This document shows positions 46,236 through 56,502 of a stretch of DNA of 64,000 nt, piece after piece. Source of the DNA: Eleginops maclovinus (Eukaryota; Chordata; Actinopteri; Perciformes; Eleginopidae); the NCBI RefSeq assembly GCF_036324505.1, contig NC_086351.1:1308501-1372500 (forward strand), read 5' to 3'. The notes under the pieces were generated by a model, which was not told the DNA's origin, made no database searches, and saw nothing but the letters and a program-made list of their open reading frames with translations. Both the position numbers and the translations under genes were made by a program. How positions within the stretch are numbered: position 1 is the first letter of the stretch; each line of letters starts with the position of its first letter.

Positions 46236-46949
46236 GTAAGTATACAGAACAGGAAGTGCATTATCTCACACTGAAGGCATAAGACGGACCTTTAAGAATA
46301 TGAGCAGTGGTCTTATCTGTGTGTAGTATTTGATATCAGTCATGTACATGCCACAGTAGAACAGGGTAGAAAGTATTACTATGATCACAGTGATGACGTG
46401 TTTGTGCAGGCTGACATGGAGGTAGCATCCCAAAAGGTCCATTGAGAAATCCGATGGGAGTTTTCCATCAATGCATTGTGTGGTTTTCCCAAATGAAGCA
46501 GAATTAGCAATCAAAAAGCACGTGTTGGAGACTTTTCATATACTGTAGCACCGTTAGTGGGAAATACAGACAAGAATGCATGGGAATAACTTAAAGACAA
46601 GTCATATTCTATATTGTCTGTCAGTCTACTATCAAATTGTCAAATGTCTTTCATGGTAGCGAGCCTCTGTGAGTTTATCCCCCACACACTCCCCACACGC
46701 TTACTAGTTCACCAAATAGGCGGCAGAAAGACTTCCCCATTTCCTCCTTTTGACCTCAAACCACAGTGACAGGCTGTTTCAGGCAATGTGAAACACTGAT
46801 AGGTGTGAGAATTGGAGGAGTCAGAAAACACTTTGAGACGGACTGAGACATCTTTAGTTTTCTGGATTTGTTGAAACTGTGAGACTGACAGGAAAAAGAT
46901 CCAAAAGTTGCATTATCACTGTGAATAAGAAGCTATTTTCATTTTGCAG

Positions 46950-47270
46950 TTCCTACATTAAACCATAAGAGCGATTCAGACCAGTTCAAAGATAACTCCA
47001 CCCTACTGACAAACGACATCAAGATCCTCAAATTAGAAAATGCAAACTTGACGAAGGACATCAACAATCTGACGCTCCAGCTGGGCAACCTGACAGAAGC
47101 CTATAATGTCTCAGAAAGTAAGGTCCAGAACCTGACAACAAGTAACCAGGAGCTGGAGACACTGAAGAAGAACTTGGAACAGCAAATACAAGACATGGAG
47201 ACAAACTGGAATAACCTCAACCTCAGTCGAGCTCAGTGGAGCATCAATGCCTACTGCAAACAACCTGACA
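46950..47270 (+). CDS. Copy B exon 4: coiled-coil stalk
   Basis: The acceptor is TTTTGCAG and the donor GTAAGT. The exon is 321 nt. It has leucine heptads (KILKLEN, INNLTLQLGNL, NQELETLKKNLEQQ) and about seven NxS/T sequons. It ends METNWNNLNLSRAQWSINAY followed by Cys, a stretch nearly identical in copies C and D. The frame is open here, unlike copy C. Confidence 0.82.
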
Positions 47271-47363
47271 GTAAGTTCTGAACCCATTAATGAGGAACAA
47301 TAACAACAACATTAATATCAGAATGCAGTGATGTTGATTATTGATTGGACTCTGTTGTTTCAG

Positions 47364-47526
47364 AGGATAAGTGTCAACCTTGTCAGACAGGCTGGATACT
47401 CACTGAGTCCAGCTGCTATGCGTATAATAACCCTGATCTTTCTAAATGGAAAACCTGGGATGCAGCTCAGTCAGACTGCAGAGAAAGAGTTCAGATCTGG
47501 CTGTGGCACATACTGCTGCTGAAAAG
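47364..47526 (+). pseudogene. Copy B exon 5: first lectin-domain exon, 1-nt deletion
   Basis: The acceptor is GTTGTTTCAG and the donor GTAAAC. The exon is 163 nt; copies C and D have 164. It reads DKCQPCQTGWILTESSCYAY and TWDAAQSDCR, then shifts to a foreign frame where the other copies read SSDLAVAHTAAEK. Confidence 0.82.
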
Positions 47527-47656
47527 GTAAACCCATTAATATGACACCATTTTATAAGTAACAGTGTTTCTGTAGAGCTGGACATACTTTGAGTCCTTTG
47601 GCTATAAAGTGTTTATTAGAGTTTAAATATCTGAGAACTGTTTCTCTGTTTTCCAG

Positions 47657-47760
47657 GAAGCTATCAAGAAAAACAGCATAGGAACTAAAGGATACTGGAT
47701 TGGTCTGAGAGTTGTAAAAGGGAGATGGCAGTGGGTGGATGGAAGTGCTCTGACTGATAG
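47657..47760 (+). CDS. Copy B exon 6: lectin-domain core
   Basis: 104 nt between TTTTCCAG and GTAAGA. In the ancestral frame it reads EAIKKNSIGTKGYWIGLRVV then KGRWQWVDGSALTD. WIGL and WxWVDG are the family hallmarks. It is out of frame with exon 5 because of the exon 5 deletion. Confidence 0.78.
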
Positions 47761-47836
47761 GTAAGAGACACATCACTAAACACTTTGAATTATAACATCT
47801 ATCAGCCTTTATCTGAACCTCATGTTCTTCCCTCAG

Positions 47837-47960
47837 CTCCTGGATAGCAGCTCCTGCTGACGGTCAGTGTGCAGTGTCTGTAGGAAACACAGGATGGTCA
47901 TCAGTGAGCTGTGATACAAAACAGCAATGGCTCTGCCAGAAGAAGGCTCTATCTGTTTGA
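47837..47960 (+). CDS. Copy B exon 7: end of lectin domain
   Basis: The acceptor is TTCTTCCCTCAG. It reads SWIAAPADGQCAVSVGNTGW, VSCDTKQQWLCQKKALSV and TGA at 47958-47960. The two cysteines pair in the usual lectin fold, and the calcium-site WND is replaced by SVSCD. A polyadenylation signal AATAAA is at 48074-48079. Confidence 0.78.
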
Positions 47961-48410
47961 ACAGAGCAGTCATACTTGAGAAGGTTCCTGGAGACTCTTT
48001 AAAACAGATGAATTACATGTGGGATTATACCAACAGGCCTATACATGTCAGATTATATTGAATCCTACTTCAAAATAAAACAAATCCCAAACATTTACAG
48101 ATATTGTACCTTGTCAAACAAAACAGTAAGAAATAAAACAGTAATTTTATAAACGTTTCATAAATGAATACAAACAATACGACACAGAAGCTAACTAATA
48201 TATAATGTGGATATTTTAGATCCAGAACCCTTTAGTCTCACTTCATTTCTATAGGGCTTGCAAAGTGATGTATTCCCTTATCATTGTGATGGTGTTGTTA
48301 ACAGTCTGGAGGTTAAAATAGTTCTTATGATCTGTGTTATTAGAGATGCAATGCTTAACCTCTGCAGATTAGTGTAAGGACTATGGAGCATGTGACTGTA
48401 TTGCTTCTAA

Positions 48411-49140
48411 TGTCCAACAGAGGACGCTGCATCACGTGTTCTCAATACAACGCTCCAGAGTCTGCTTCAATAATCACTGTGATTTTGTGGAAGTCCCCCG
48501 AACTGTCTTTGTGCATACACTTTATAGGAGAAATGTGTGTGTGTGTCAAAATGCGATGTTCTATGAGAATGTGGACCCAAATAAGGTGAGATATGGTCTT
48601 TTTCTTACTCATCCCTGGAGGTCTTCTGACATAGTCGAGAGGTTTGTTCTACAACCTCCTGTTGTACCACATCACTCTCTGCACTCTCTATGACCTCAGA
48701 GAGTAACTAACTGTATATGAACAGATTCAACACACCACAAAACCAAACAGGAACCAATAGTAGTTAGAAATTGATTCAAGTAAACTAAAAAAAAATACAA
48801 AACACAGCAGTTCACTTTTATATAATGTGAGTTTATCTGAAATAATTCATCTTTAGCATCTTTTTTTTCATGGCTTTTAGAATGAATGCTGGTTTGCACA
48901 TTTAGAGGGTTTCAGTGTTAACTGTGGCTTTGAACATTGTTATACTGCATTGGGTTAAAATGGTTTTTGGTCGTGGCTTTTATATTCATTTTTAAAGAGG
49001 TCAATCTTAAGATCTGCAGATTACTAAAAGGAGTTTGTGGTTCAACGTTCAATTGTTGCTGTTAAATGTCCAACAGAGGACGCTGCATCACGTGCTCTCA
49101 ATACAACGCTCCAGAGTCTGCTTCAATAATCACTGTGATG
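48411..49140 (+). repeat. Local duplication in the 3' flank of copy B
   Basis: A ~73-bp block (AATGTCCAACAGAGGACGCT through TCAATAATCACTGTGAT) occurs at 48408-48481 and again at about 49066-49139, separated by 580 bp of other sequence. In copy C the block occurs once (52250-52320), so the second block and the intervening sequence are specific to B. Copy D has one decayed block near 62568-62635. Confidence 0.8.
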
Positions 49141-49250
49141 TATTTACTGTGTTCCTGTGCAGCTCACAGAGAACTGCTATCTATCTATATCCCTATCCGT
49201 GAGCAAGTGCTTTACTCTGTTGTCTCCACTGAATAAATGTGCTGCCACAC

Positions 49251-49251
49251 G

Positions 49252-49286
<35 letters not shown>
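49251..49286. repeat. (GTT)n microsatellite
   Basis: 12 GTT units near the inner end of the left inverted arm. It is mirrored by (CAA)n at 52099-52133. Confidence 0.95.
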
Positions 49287-49287
<1 letters not shown>

Positions 49288-49365
49288 TCTTAATAAGAAT
49301 TCAGAATGCTTTAGTTTAAGTCAGGAGGAACGATCTTAATCACGATGCTGAAACGTGTTTCTGCT

Positions 49366-49797
49366 GATCTCCTCCCACCGCAGAAATAAGAATCTCAAAG
49401 ACCTGCTGGTCCACACAAAACTTAAGGACAACAGTGTCCGGGCCAGGGAGGCGCCTCGAATGTCTGAGGTTGGTTTCATCCGCCTCCCCCACCTTTCTCA
49501 CCCATTTTCCCAGCTCGGAGCTAACCTCGGGCGGGCCCTGCAACCCACAACCAAGACCGCAGTGTATGCCATCAGGTGCAGGGCCGGCCATAGGCTCTAT
49601 GTGGGGGAGACGCAGCATGAGATCAGCCTCAGGATAAAGCAGCACTTATACAGGATCAACGGCGGTGAAGGTACGAGCGTTCTCTACCTTCATTTTAAAC
49701 TCCAGGCCCAAAGAACCTCCAGTCGCTGGGCCTGGAGAGCAGCGGGAGCTGGACCACGGCGCAGAGACGAGCGGCGGAGAGGAGGTGGATTCATCGC
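49366..49797 (+). mobile_element. Penelope-like retroelement remnant with GIY-YIG endonuclease domain (5' part)
   Basis: The frame reads RNKNLKDLLVHTKLK, then TAVYAIRCRAGHRLYVGETQ and R-KQHLYRI, the pattern of the GIY-YIG nuclease that ends Penelope-like reverse transcriptase proteins. After a frameshift near 49700, SLGLES and WTTAQRRAAERRWIH follow. It is interrupted at 49797 by an LTR, and the tail of the frame resumes at 50241. Only the C-terminal part of the element is present, with no reverse transcriptase. Confidence 0.65.
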
Positions 49798-50240
49798 TGT
49801 CATGATCCGTGTTTCGTATCTGTCATGTCTTTGTGTTGTGTTTCATTTTGAAATGTTTTCCCCTCTTCTGTCATGTTAAGCTTCACTTCCTGTCTGCGTT
49901 TCCCTCCTGTGCCTGATTGCGTTATTGTGTTCACCTGTTGCCCCTGTGTTTCTCCTCCCCCTTCCAGCTGTCTCTCGTCTTGTGATTACCCTTGTGTATT
50001 TAGTCCCTGTTCCCCTTTTGTCTGTTGTTCGGTCGTCGTCATTTCTTCCCTGATCTTGTCCATGATACCTGCCTGTTCCTGTCGCCCTTCATGTCTGGAG
50101 CTAAGTGTTTTCATGTCCTGTGTTCCCCTTGCTTCGTGTTTTCATCAACAGCTTTTGAATAAAGCTCGCTTTTTGTTTTTGACCCTTACCTGCTTCCCCT
50201 TGATTTACTGCACTTGGGTCCTGTTTCCCCAACCCTGACA
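49798..50240 (+). mobile_element. Solo Gypsy-type LTR (443 bp) with 5-bp target duplication
   Basis: It begins TGTCATGATCCGTG and ends CAACCCTGACA (TG...CA with TGTCA/TGACA ends). AATAAA is at about 50158. It is flanked by ATCGC on both sides (49793-49797 and 50241-50245). Relatives are at 38761, 58037 and 60190. No internal region remains. Confidence 0.85.
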
Positions 50241-50300
50241 ATCGCCTCAAAACTATAGACCCCACAGGCCTCAATGAAAAGCTCCAATGATGGATCCACC
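50241..50300 (+). mobile_element. Penelope-like remnant, last codons
   Basis: With the LTR and one ATCGC removed, the nuclease frame continues WIHRLKTIDPTGLNEKLQ to TGA. This fits the usual end of such proteins and shows that the LTR landed in the older element. Confidence 0.6.
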
Positions 50301-52030
50301 TCCTTTTATCAGACGGTTATTTTAAATCTCTGTTAAACAACCTTTAGTTTTAAATGATTTCTAATCTTTTTAAGACTTTTATCTGAACAGGTTCCTCCTG
50401 GCCTCCCGATGACCCCCTCTCTGTGGTGGTGGTAAACCAGCAGATCCACCCTATTTTACATTCCCTTATTTATTATACATCAGTGAAGGGGACTGCTTTT
50501 AACTGGTTTTAGCTTTCTTAAATGAAATATTGAATTATTTATATTTGGTTTTTATCTATACATTATTTATTGTTGTATTACTAACACTAACAGCACTTTT
50601 TATAACATGTTAAATATGTTTACTTACATAAATACCTGACTGATATTTATTTATTACTTTCCACTGTTTTTTATTCCTGTTTAATGGATGTTGGAGCCTC
50701 CCACAGAGAGTCATCTTAAAACCATTCTTTTAATACAGTATTTTAAACACCATCGATGTGTGTCCCATGCCTCACCTGCACCCCTCCCTAGACCTTTACC
50801 TGGGTTTTAAACACTTTTAGGGACACCGGGTTGACTTTATTTTAAGACAGTGTCCCTCCCTGTGTGATCCTAACGTGTGTATTTTATATTGTATATATCT
50901 TATACTCTATATATTATTTTTTACACATTCTTATTTATATGCAGTGATTTTAACAGCACTTATTTTATAAAGCACTTTTATTATTTATTATTAATTAGTT
51001 TATTATTTATGATTTAATACTAATCTTACCCGCATGCTTATTTTAAACAAAGGCAACATGGAGTCTTTTTAGCCAGATGTTTTTAGCCTACTTACCAGGT
51101 CTTTTACCCGAGGCTGTGGGACACACCAAAAACCCTCGGGGGGTCAGGAGACCAGTTTTTACCCCGCCGTACACGCTCTGTGCTCCAGTTACTGCTCTCT
51201 TTGTACACAGACCAAACTATTGGTTTTATTACAGGAGTTTTTAAAAAGGTTTCTAAACGCAAACATTTTTACCAGAGAGCCCGTGCACCACGGCGCTCCC
51301 CAAAACCCTAACCCTAGCTCTGTGAGCATCATACCTTTCCTGTCTCAGCGGCTGGTAATGACAGCCCCATCACAGGAAGGGGGCTGCAGGCCCCAGTCTC
51401 CCCACACATGACAGGAGGAAGGATACCACCACAGACGCCAGGTTTCAGCGTTCTAGCACTCTCCCTTTCAGAGTTGAATGAGCATCATGTTTCTCTCCTG
51501 GTTATAACCCTAACCCCAACCCTGACCCTAAACATGGACTATGAACTAACCCTGAAACCTTCAGGATAAACCTGATAACACCTAAACATGACGTTAGTGA
51601 AATAACTGAACATGGCAAAATGAGCAGGCTGAGTGTGATGTTTCAGAATAAGTACTTTGTGTTTCTGCTACAGTTCAAGTGCACGTTGTCTACCACTGGT
51701 TACCACTGGTTACCACTGGTTACCACTGGCCTTGTTTGGTGGTCAGAAACAGAACACCGCCCAAACATATTTTGACTTCAATGCAACACCACAGAAAAAG
51801 ACTGAAGCCACATTTAATAAAGATAAAATACACAGTGTGATAGTTCCTCAAAGACCCTGACACACCAATCCCACAACCCCAATGTTGGGCTGTCGATCAG
51901 CTTCTGTCCCCTTCCACTTCCTGTCCCTCTCTTCCTTCCCCATCTCTGGATCTCTGCTGCTGCTGATGTTGAGAGAGAATGCATATTGAGGCCTGATCTA
52001 ATTTTGACTCATCTTCATTCAACATGTTTC
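50300..52030. other. Spacer between inverted arms, no gene
   Basis: AT-rich sequence, possibly the rest of the Penelope-like element's 3' region. It has short telomere-like words (AACCCTAACCCTAG near 51304 and ATAACCCTAACCCCAACCCT near 51504) and a 10-bp unit TACCACTGGT repeated four times near 51690-51730. No coding sequence is supported. Confidence 0.5.
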
Positions 52031-52097
52031 ACCATCATGATTAAGATCGTTCCTCCTGACTTAAATTAAAGCGTTCAGAATTCTGATTAAGAAAAAG

Positions 52098-52131
<34 letters not shown>

Positions 52132-52966
52132 CGTGTGACAGCACATTTATTCAGTGGAGACAACAGAGTAAAGCACTTGCTCATAGATAGGGATATAGAT
52201 AGATAGCAGTTCTCTGTGAGCTGTACAGGAACACAGTAAATACATCACAGTGATTATTGAAGCAGACTCTGGAGCGTTGTATTGAGAGCACGTGATGCAG
52301 CGTCCTCTGTTGGACATTAGAAGCAATACAGTCACATGCTCCATAGTCCTTACACTAATCTGCAGAGGTTAAGCATTGCATCTCTAATAACACAGATCAT
52401 AAGAACTATTTTAACCTCCAGACTGTTAACAACACCATCACAATGATAAGGGAATACATCACTTTGCAAGCCCTATAGAAATGAAGTGAGACTAAAGGGT
52501 TCTGGATCTAAAATATCCACATTATATATTAGTTAGCTTCTGTGTCGTATTGTTTGTATTCATTTATGAAACGTTTATAAAATTACTGTTTTATTTCTTA
52601 CTGTTTTGTTTGACAAGGTACAATATCTGTAAATGTTTGGGATTTGTTTTATTTTGAAGTAGGATTCAATATAATCTGACATGTATAGGCCTGTTGGTAT
52701 AATCCCACATGTAATTCACCTGTTTTAAAGAGTCTCCAGGAACCTTCTCAAGTATGACTGCTCTGTTCAAACAGATAGAGCCTTCTTCTGGCAGAGCCAT
52801 TGCTGTTTTGTATCACAGCTCACTGATGACCATCCTGTGTTTCTTACAGACACTGCACACTGACCGTCAGCAGGAGCTGCTATCCAGGAGCTGAGGGAAG
52901 AACACGAGGTTCAGATAAAGGCTGATAGATGTTATAATTCAAAGTGTTTAGTGATGTGTCTCTTAC

Positions 52967-53070
52967 CTATCAGTCAGAGCACTTCCATCCACCCACTGCC
53001 ATCTCCCTTTTACAACTCTCAGACCAATCCAGTATCCATTAATTCCCAAGCTGTTTTCCTTGATAGCTTC
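52967..53070 (-). CDS. Copy C exon 6: lectin-domain core
   Basis: 104 nt, open in the lectin frame: EAIKENSLGINGYWIGLRVV then WQWVDGSALTD. Differences from B cluster in the first third (SLGING for SIGTKG), a surface loop in related domains. Confidence 0.8.
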
Positions 53071-53200
53071 CTGGAAAACAGAGAAACAGTTCTCAGATAT
53101 TTAAACTCTAATAAACACTTTATAGCCAAAGGACTCAAAGTATGTCCAGCTCTACAGAAACACTGTTACTTATAAAATGGTGTCATATTAATGGGTTTAC

Positions 53201-53364
53201 CTTTTCAGCAGCAGTATGTGCCACAGCCAGATCTGAACTCTTTCTTCTGCAGTCTGACTGAGCTGCATCCCAGGTTATTCGATCAGAAGGATCAGGGTTA
53301 TTATACGCATAGCAGCTGGACTCAGTGAGTATCCAGCCCTTCTGACAAGGTTGACACTTATCCT
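53201..53364 (-). CDS. Copy C exon 5: first lectin-domain exon, intact
   Basis: 164 nt, open: DKCQPCQKGWILTESSCYAY, TWDAAQSDCRRKSSDLAVAH, TAAEK. It serves as the reference showing that copy B lacks one base here. Confidence 0.82.
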
Positions 53365-53457
53365 CTGAAACAACAGAGTCCAATCAATAATCAACATCAC
53401 TGCATTCTGATATTAATGTTGTTGTTATTGTTCCTCATTAATGGGTTCAGAACTTAC

Positions 53458-53776
53458 TGACAGGATGTTTGCAGTAGGCATTGATGCTCCACTGAGCTCG
53501 ACTGAGGTTGAGGTTATTCCAGTTTGTCTCCATGTCTTGTATTTGCTGCTCCAAGTTCTTCTTCTGTGTCTCCAGCTCCTGGTTACTTGTCTGTCAGGTT
53601 CTGGACCTTGCTTTCTGAGACAGTATTGGCTTCTTTCAGGTTGCTCAGCTGGAGCGTCAGATTCTTGATGTCCTTCGTCAAGTTTGCATTTTCTAAGCTG
53701 AGTTTTTCGTTGTTTGCCAGTAGGGTGGAGTTATCTTTGAACTGGTCTGAATCGCTCTTATGGTTTAATGTAGGAA
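53458..53776 (-). pseudogene. Copy C exon 4: stalk with premature stop
   Basis: 319 nt against 321 in B: one codon less near SLEN, one base more near 53591. TAA is reached at 53585-53583. Downstream of it the B frame is well preserved (QELETQKKNLEQQIQDMETN). Confidence 0.82.
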
Positions 53777-54330
53777 CTGCAAAATGAAAATAGCTTCTTA
53801 TTCACAGTGATAATGCAACTTTTGGATCTTTTTCCTGTCAGTCTCAGTTTCAACAAATCCAGAAAACTAAAGATGTCTCAGTCCGTCTCAAAGTGTTTTC
53901 TGACTCCTCCAATTCTCACACCTATCAGTGTTTCACATTGCCTGAAACAGCCTGTCACTGTGGTTTGAGGTCAACATGTACTAAGAAAGGAGTGAAATGG
54001 GGAAGTCTTTCTGCCGCCTATTTGGTGAACTAGTAAGCGTGTGTGGGGAGTGTGTGTGGGATAAACTCACAGAGGCTCGCTACCATGAAAGACATATGAC
54101 ACTTTGATAGTAGACTGACAGACAATATAGAATATGACTTGTCTTTAAGTTATTCCCATGCATTCTTGTCTGTATTTCCCACTAACGGTGCTACAGTATA
54201 TGAAAAGTCTCCAACACGTGCTTTTTGATTGCTAATTCTACTTCATTTGGGAAAACCACACAATGCATTCTTAAAGGTCCGTCTTATGCCTTCAGTGTGA
54301 GATAATGCACTTCCTGTTCTGTATACTTAC

Positions 54331-54426
54331 GGTAGACGCAGACGGCGATGATGCCACCCAGCAAAAGGACACAGAGAATCCCCAGACAACAAGCCAAGTG
54401 ATTACAGCGCCAATGTCCTGCTGAGT
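54331..54426 (-). CDS. Copy C exon 3: transmembrane anchor
   Basis: 96 nt, nearly identical to copy B exon 3 (46140-46235), with the same splice signals. Confidence 0.82.
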
Positions 54427-55386
54427 CTAAACGAGAAATACAAGTCCTATTAATTGACCAAATGTAGATTGTTACCTTTCAAAGTTACAGCCTCTTTAGG
54501 ACAAATATCCCACTTTCTGTCCCTTTCACTAACTGCTCACACAGTGTATTGGTAATGCATCTTTAAAGGAAAGTATAACACAAAAGACTTGAAAGGATAC
54601 CAATTTAATTCCTCTAACTCTCAGATGCTTTAACCTTATACTAGTCAGTCAAACTGTGGAAAACAGTACAGAAGGAGGAAGTACATCAGGTCTCCTATCA
54701 GTTACACAGTATGAGAAATGGCTTGAATGAACACGAGGGCGGCGAGAAATGCTCCAACATTTGAGCAGGCACCTGACTGTTGTTTAAGGGCACACTTGAA
54801 GAGTAGTGAACACATTGTTTAGACCAGGGTCCAAACTACGGCCCGCAGACCATTTTGGATCGGCCCTCTACAAATTCTAAAAGTATAATGAATATGGCCC
54901 ACAGATTAAACTTCTGCTGGTCTTATTTTGTACTTATCAAATATATATGTTCAAATAAATTCAGTCTTTTAAAATGTAAAACATTTCTAACAAATCTGAG
55001 TTGATAAAAAGAAGCCCAATAACTTTATTTATTGATTAAAGCTTCAAATGTAACCTTCATATTTACTCTTATTATCAGCAATGTCAAAAACTAACAGGAG
55101 GACAGTCAGTGCCGCTTCCTGCATGCGACCATCATTTTTTCACAAGACCACGATGCCCGGTCTGCAAAACGTTGGCTTTTGTCACGATGCACACTCCCAA
55201 CTTTTAACAGCTTTGTTACATCGTGACATCATGAGGGTTACTGACAAAGCACCTAGAGAAAGGATATGAACTATAGCACCTTTAAACTCAGTCCATTGTA
55301 ATAGGAGTTGCAATGGTAAGGTAGTAGTTGCAGCAGTAGTACTCCCAGTTGCAGAAACACCTGAATGCTTTTTTCCTACAACTTAC

Positions 55387-55449
55387 TCTTGATCCTCGTT
55401 TCATTTTGCACCTTCACCTCTCCGTACACAGTTTCCTCCCCTCTGTTTG
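55387..55449 (-). CDS. Copy C exon 2: ITSM-like motif
   Basis: 63 nt, identical to copy B exon 2 by eye; carries TVYGEV. Confidence 0.82.
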
Positions 55450-56025
55450 CTGTAAGGGGAAAGGATAGCAGCATGGTGAATAAATGGAAGGACTTTAAAG
55501 GCTGTGTTCTTTGTTTGATATGGCAGAAACATGGCCTTATGATGATTGATTTCCTTCAAAAGTTCACAGTTTTTCCCTCAAAGTGCATTAAAACTGTCAG
55601 CTTCACAATGAGGACATAGTCTTGCAGGTAGCGTACCATGCAACGAAAAAGGGAAACTCTGACTCTGCAAGGGGAAACACATAACTATCTCACTTTGCAG
55701 TTTCCTCACTGGTTTCAAATAAAGGTGCTCCTGATCTGTCACAGTGTGAGTCGCTTAATATAAATGAAAATACTCAACAAAAGACCTTCAGTTTGAATCT
55801 TTTAAGAGTTCAAGAAATATTCATTCAACTCAAACTGAAATAAGACGAGGTGCCGATAAACCTAGATGCACGACAGCGATGATGAGTGTTCTCGGTTCAT
55901 TTGTAGTGAAACGTTTATAATGAACTTTGAGATTTTGAAGAACATCAATGCAAATGTGCCATGATAGCTAAAACCCCCAGATTAAAAAGCAGCCTTTTAA
56001 CAGTTTCTCTAACAACATGGTAAAG

Positions 56026-56250
56026 GGTGGTGGTGGCAAAGTCCATGGGGACTGGAAGGTCACCAGTTCAAGTCCCGAAAGACCAAGTGCTACCGTGGTG
56101 TCCCTGAGCAAGGCACCGCTCCCTACACTGCTCCCCGGGCGCCGTACATATGGCAGCCCACTGCTCCGAACACTAGGATGGGTCAGATGCAGAGGATCGA
56201 ATTTCCCCACGGGGATTAATGAAAGTACATCTTTCATCTTTCAAATGATT
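56026..56250 (+). mobile_element. tRNA-derived SINE in copy C
   Basis: A-box-like TGGCAAAGTCC at 56034-56044 and B-box-like AGTTCAAGTCC at 56065-56075 have tRNA-like spacing. They are followed by GAGCAAGGCACCGCTCCC, GGGTCAGATGCAGAGGATCG and the tail TTTCCCCACGGGGATTAATG. This is a very common teleost repeat type. The orthologous insertions in A and B confirm that it predates the duplications. Confidence 0.68.
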
Positions 56251-56429
56251 TGCAGATTTCTCCTGTTTCTGGATTCACATTTCAATTACAGGACATTCAA
56301 CACTGCAACTTCCTTTGGACTAAATGACTCAACACTGCATCAATCACACAAACAAGGATAAGGCTCTGATTCAGCATCAGCAGCAGGAGGTGGAAGTTGT
56401 TAATCCTGTATTTAAAAAGCTGAACCTAC

Positions 56430-56502
56430 CTGCAGGTGGAGGATTGTTGCTGACTTTAAACACAACCGAAGCGTAGTTCACCTCCTTCTCTCCCTCCGCC
56501 AT
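56430..56502 (-). CDS. Copy C exon 1: cytoplasmic tail with ITIM
   Basis: ATG at 56502-56500, 73 nt, MAEGEKEVNYASVVF, donor GTAGGT. Intact, unlike copy A. Confidence 0.8.

Larger units (their letters stand above)
44065..47960 (+). pseudogene. Lectin-like receptor copy B (ITIM/ITSM type II receptor), frameshift in exon 5
   Basis: Seven exons in consistent phase: 44065-44137, 45120-45182, 46140-46235, 46950-47270, 47364-47526, 47657-47760 and 47837-47960. Exon 1 encodes MAEGEKEVNYASVVF (ITIM, VxYxxV). Exon 2 has ETVYGEV (TxYxxV, ITSM-like). Exon 3 encodes the membrane segment LACCLGILCVLLLGGIIAVCVY. Exon 4 is a 107-residue coiled-coil stalk with several NxS/T sites and LNLSRAQWSINAYC. Exons 5-7 form the lectin-like domain (GYWIGL, WQWVDG, CAVS, QWLCQK, then TGA). 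It has no EPN/QPD or WND calcium motifs, as in NK-type group V receptors and fish ILLRs. One base is missing in exon 5 near 47480 (GCAGAGAAAG for GCAGAAGAAAG in copy C), so translation leaves the lectin frame. The base-level lesion could be an assembly error. Confidence 0.8.
43476..49365 (+). repeat. Left arm of large inverted duplication (contains copy B)
   Basis: From GCAGAGACTGTGAAAAAGAA at 43477 to the GTT tract and TCAGGAGGAACGATCTTAAT at about 49322-49341, the sequence is matched in reverse by about 57110-52030. All seven lectin exons, the SINE and the trinucleotide tract at the inner end (GTT at 49251-49286, CAA at 52099-52133) are shared. Homology fades around 49365. Confidence 0.85.
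52767..56502 (-). pseudogene. Lectin-like receptor copy C (inverted), frameshift in exon 4
   Basis: Seven exons on minus: 56502-56430, 55449-55387, 54426-54331, 53776-53458, 53364-53201, 53070-52967 and 52890-52767. Exons 1-3 encode the same ITIM (VNYASV), ITSM-like TVYGEV and membrane anchor as copy B. Exon 4 has one codon fewer than B and one extra base near 53591 (CTGACAGACAAG for CTGACAACAAG), which puts TAA at 53585-53583 in frame, inside the stalk. Exons 5-7 are open: GWILTESSCYAY, SSDLAVAHTAAEK, GYWIGL, WQWVDG, QWLCQK, TGA. Without the extra base the gene would read through; that base is either a true disabling mutation or an assembly error. AATAAA on minus is at 52653-52648. Confidence 0.8.

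Noticed and set aside
52145..52345. Short conserved frame (also at 48383) in the lectin 3' flank
   Set aside because: Conservation follows from the segmental duplication. The frame differs between copies and lies after the polyadenylation signal.
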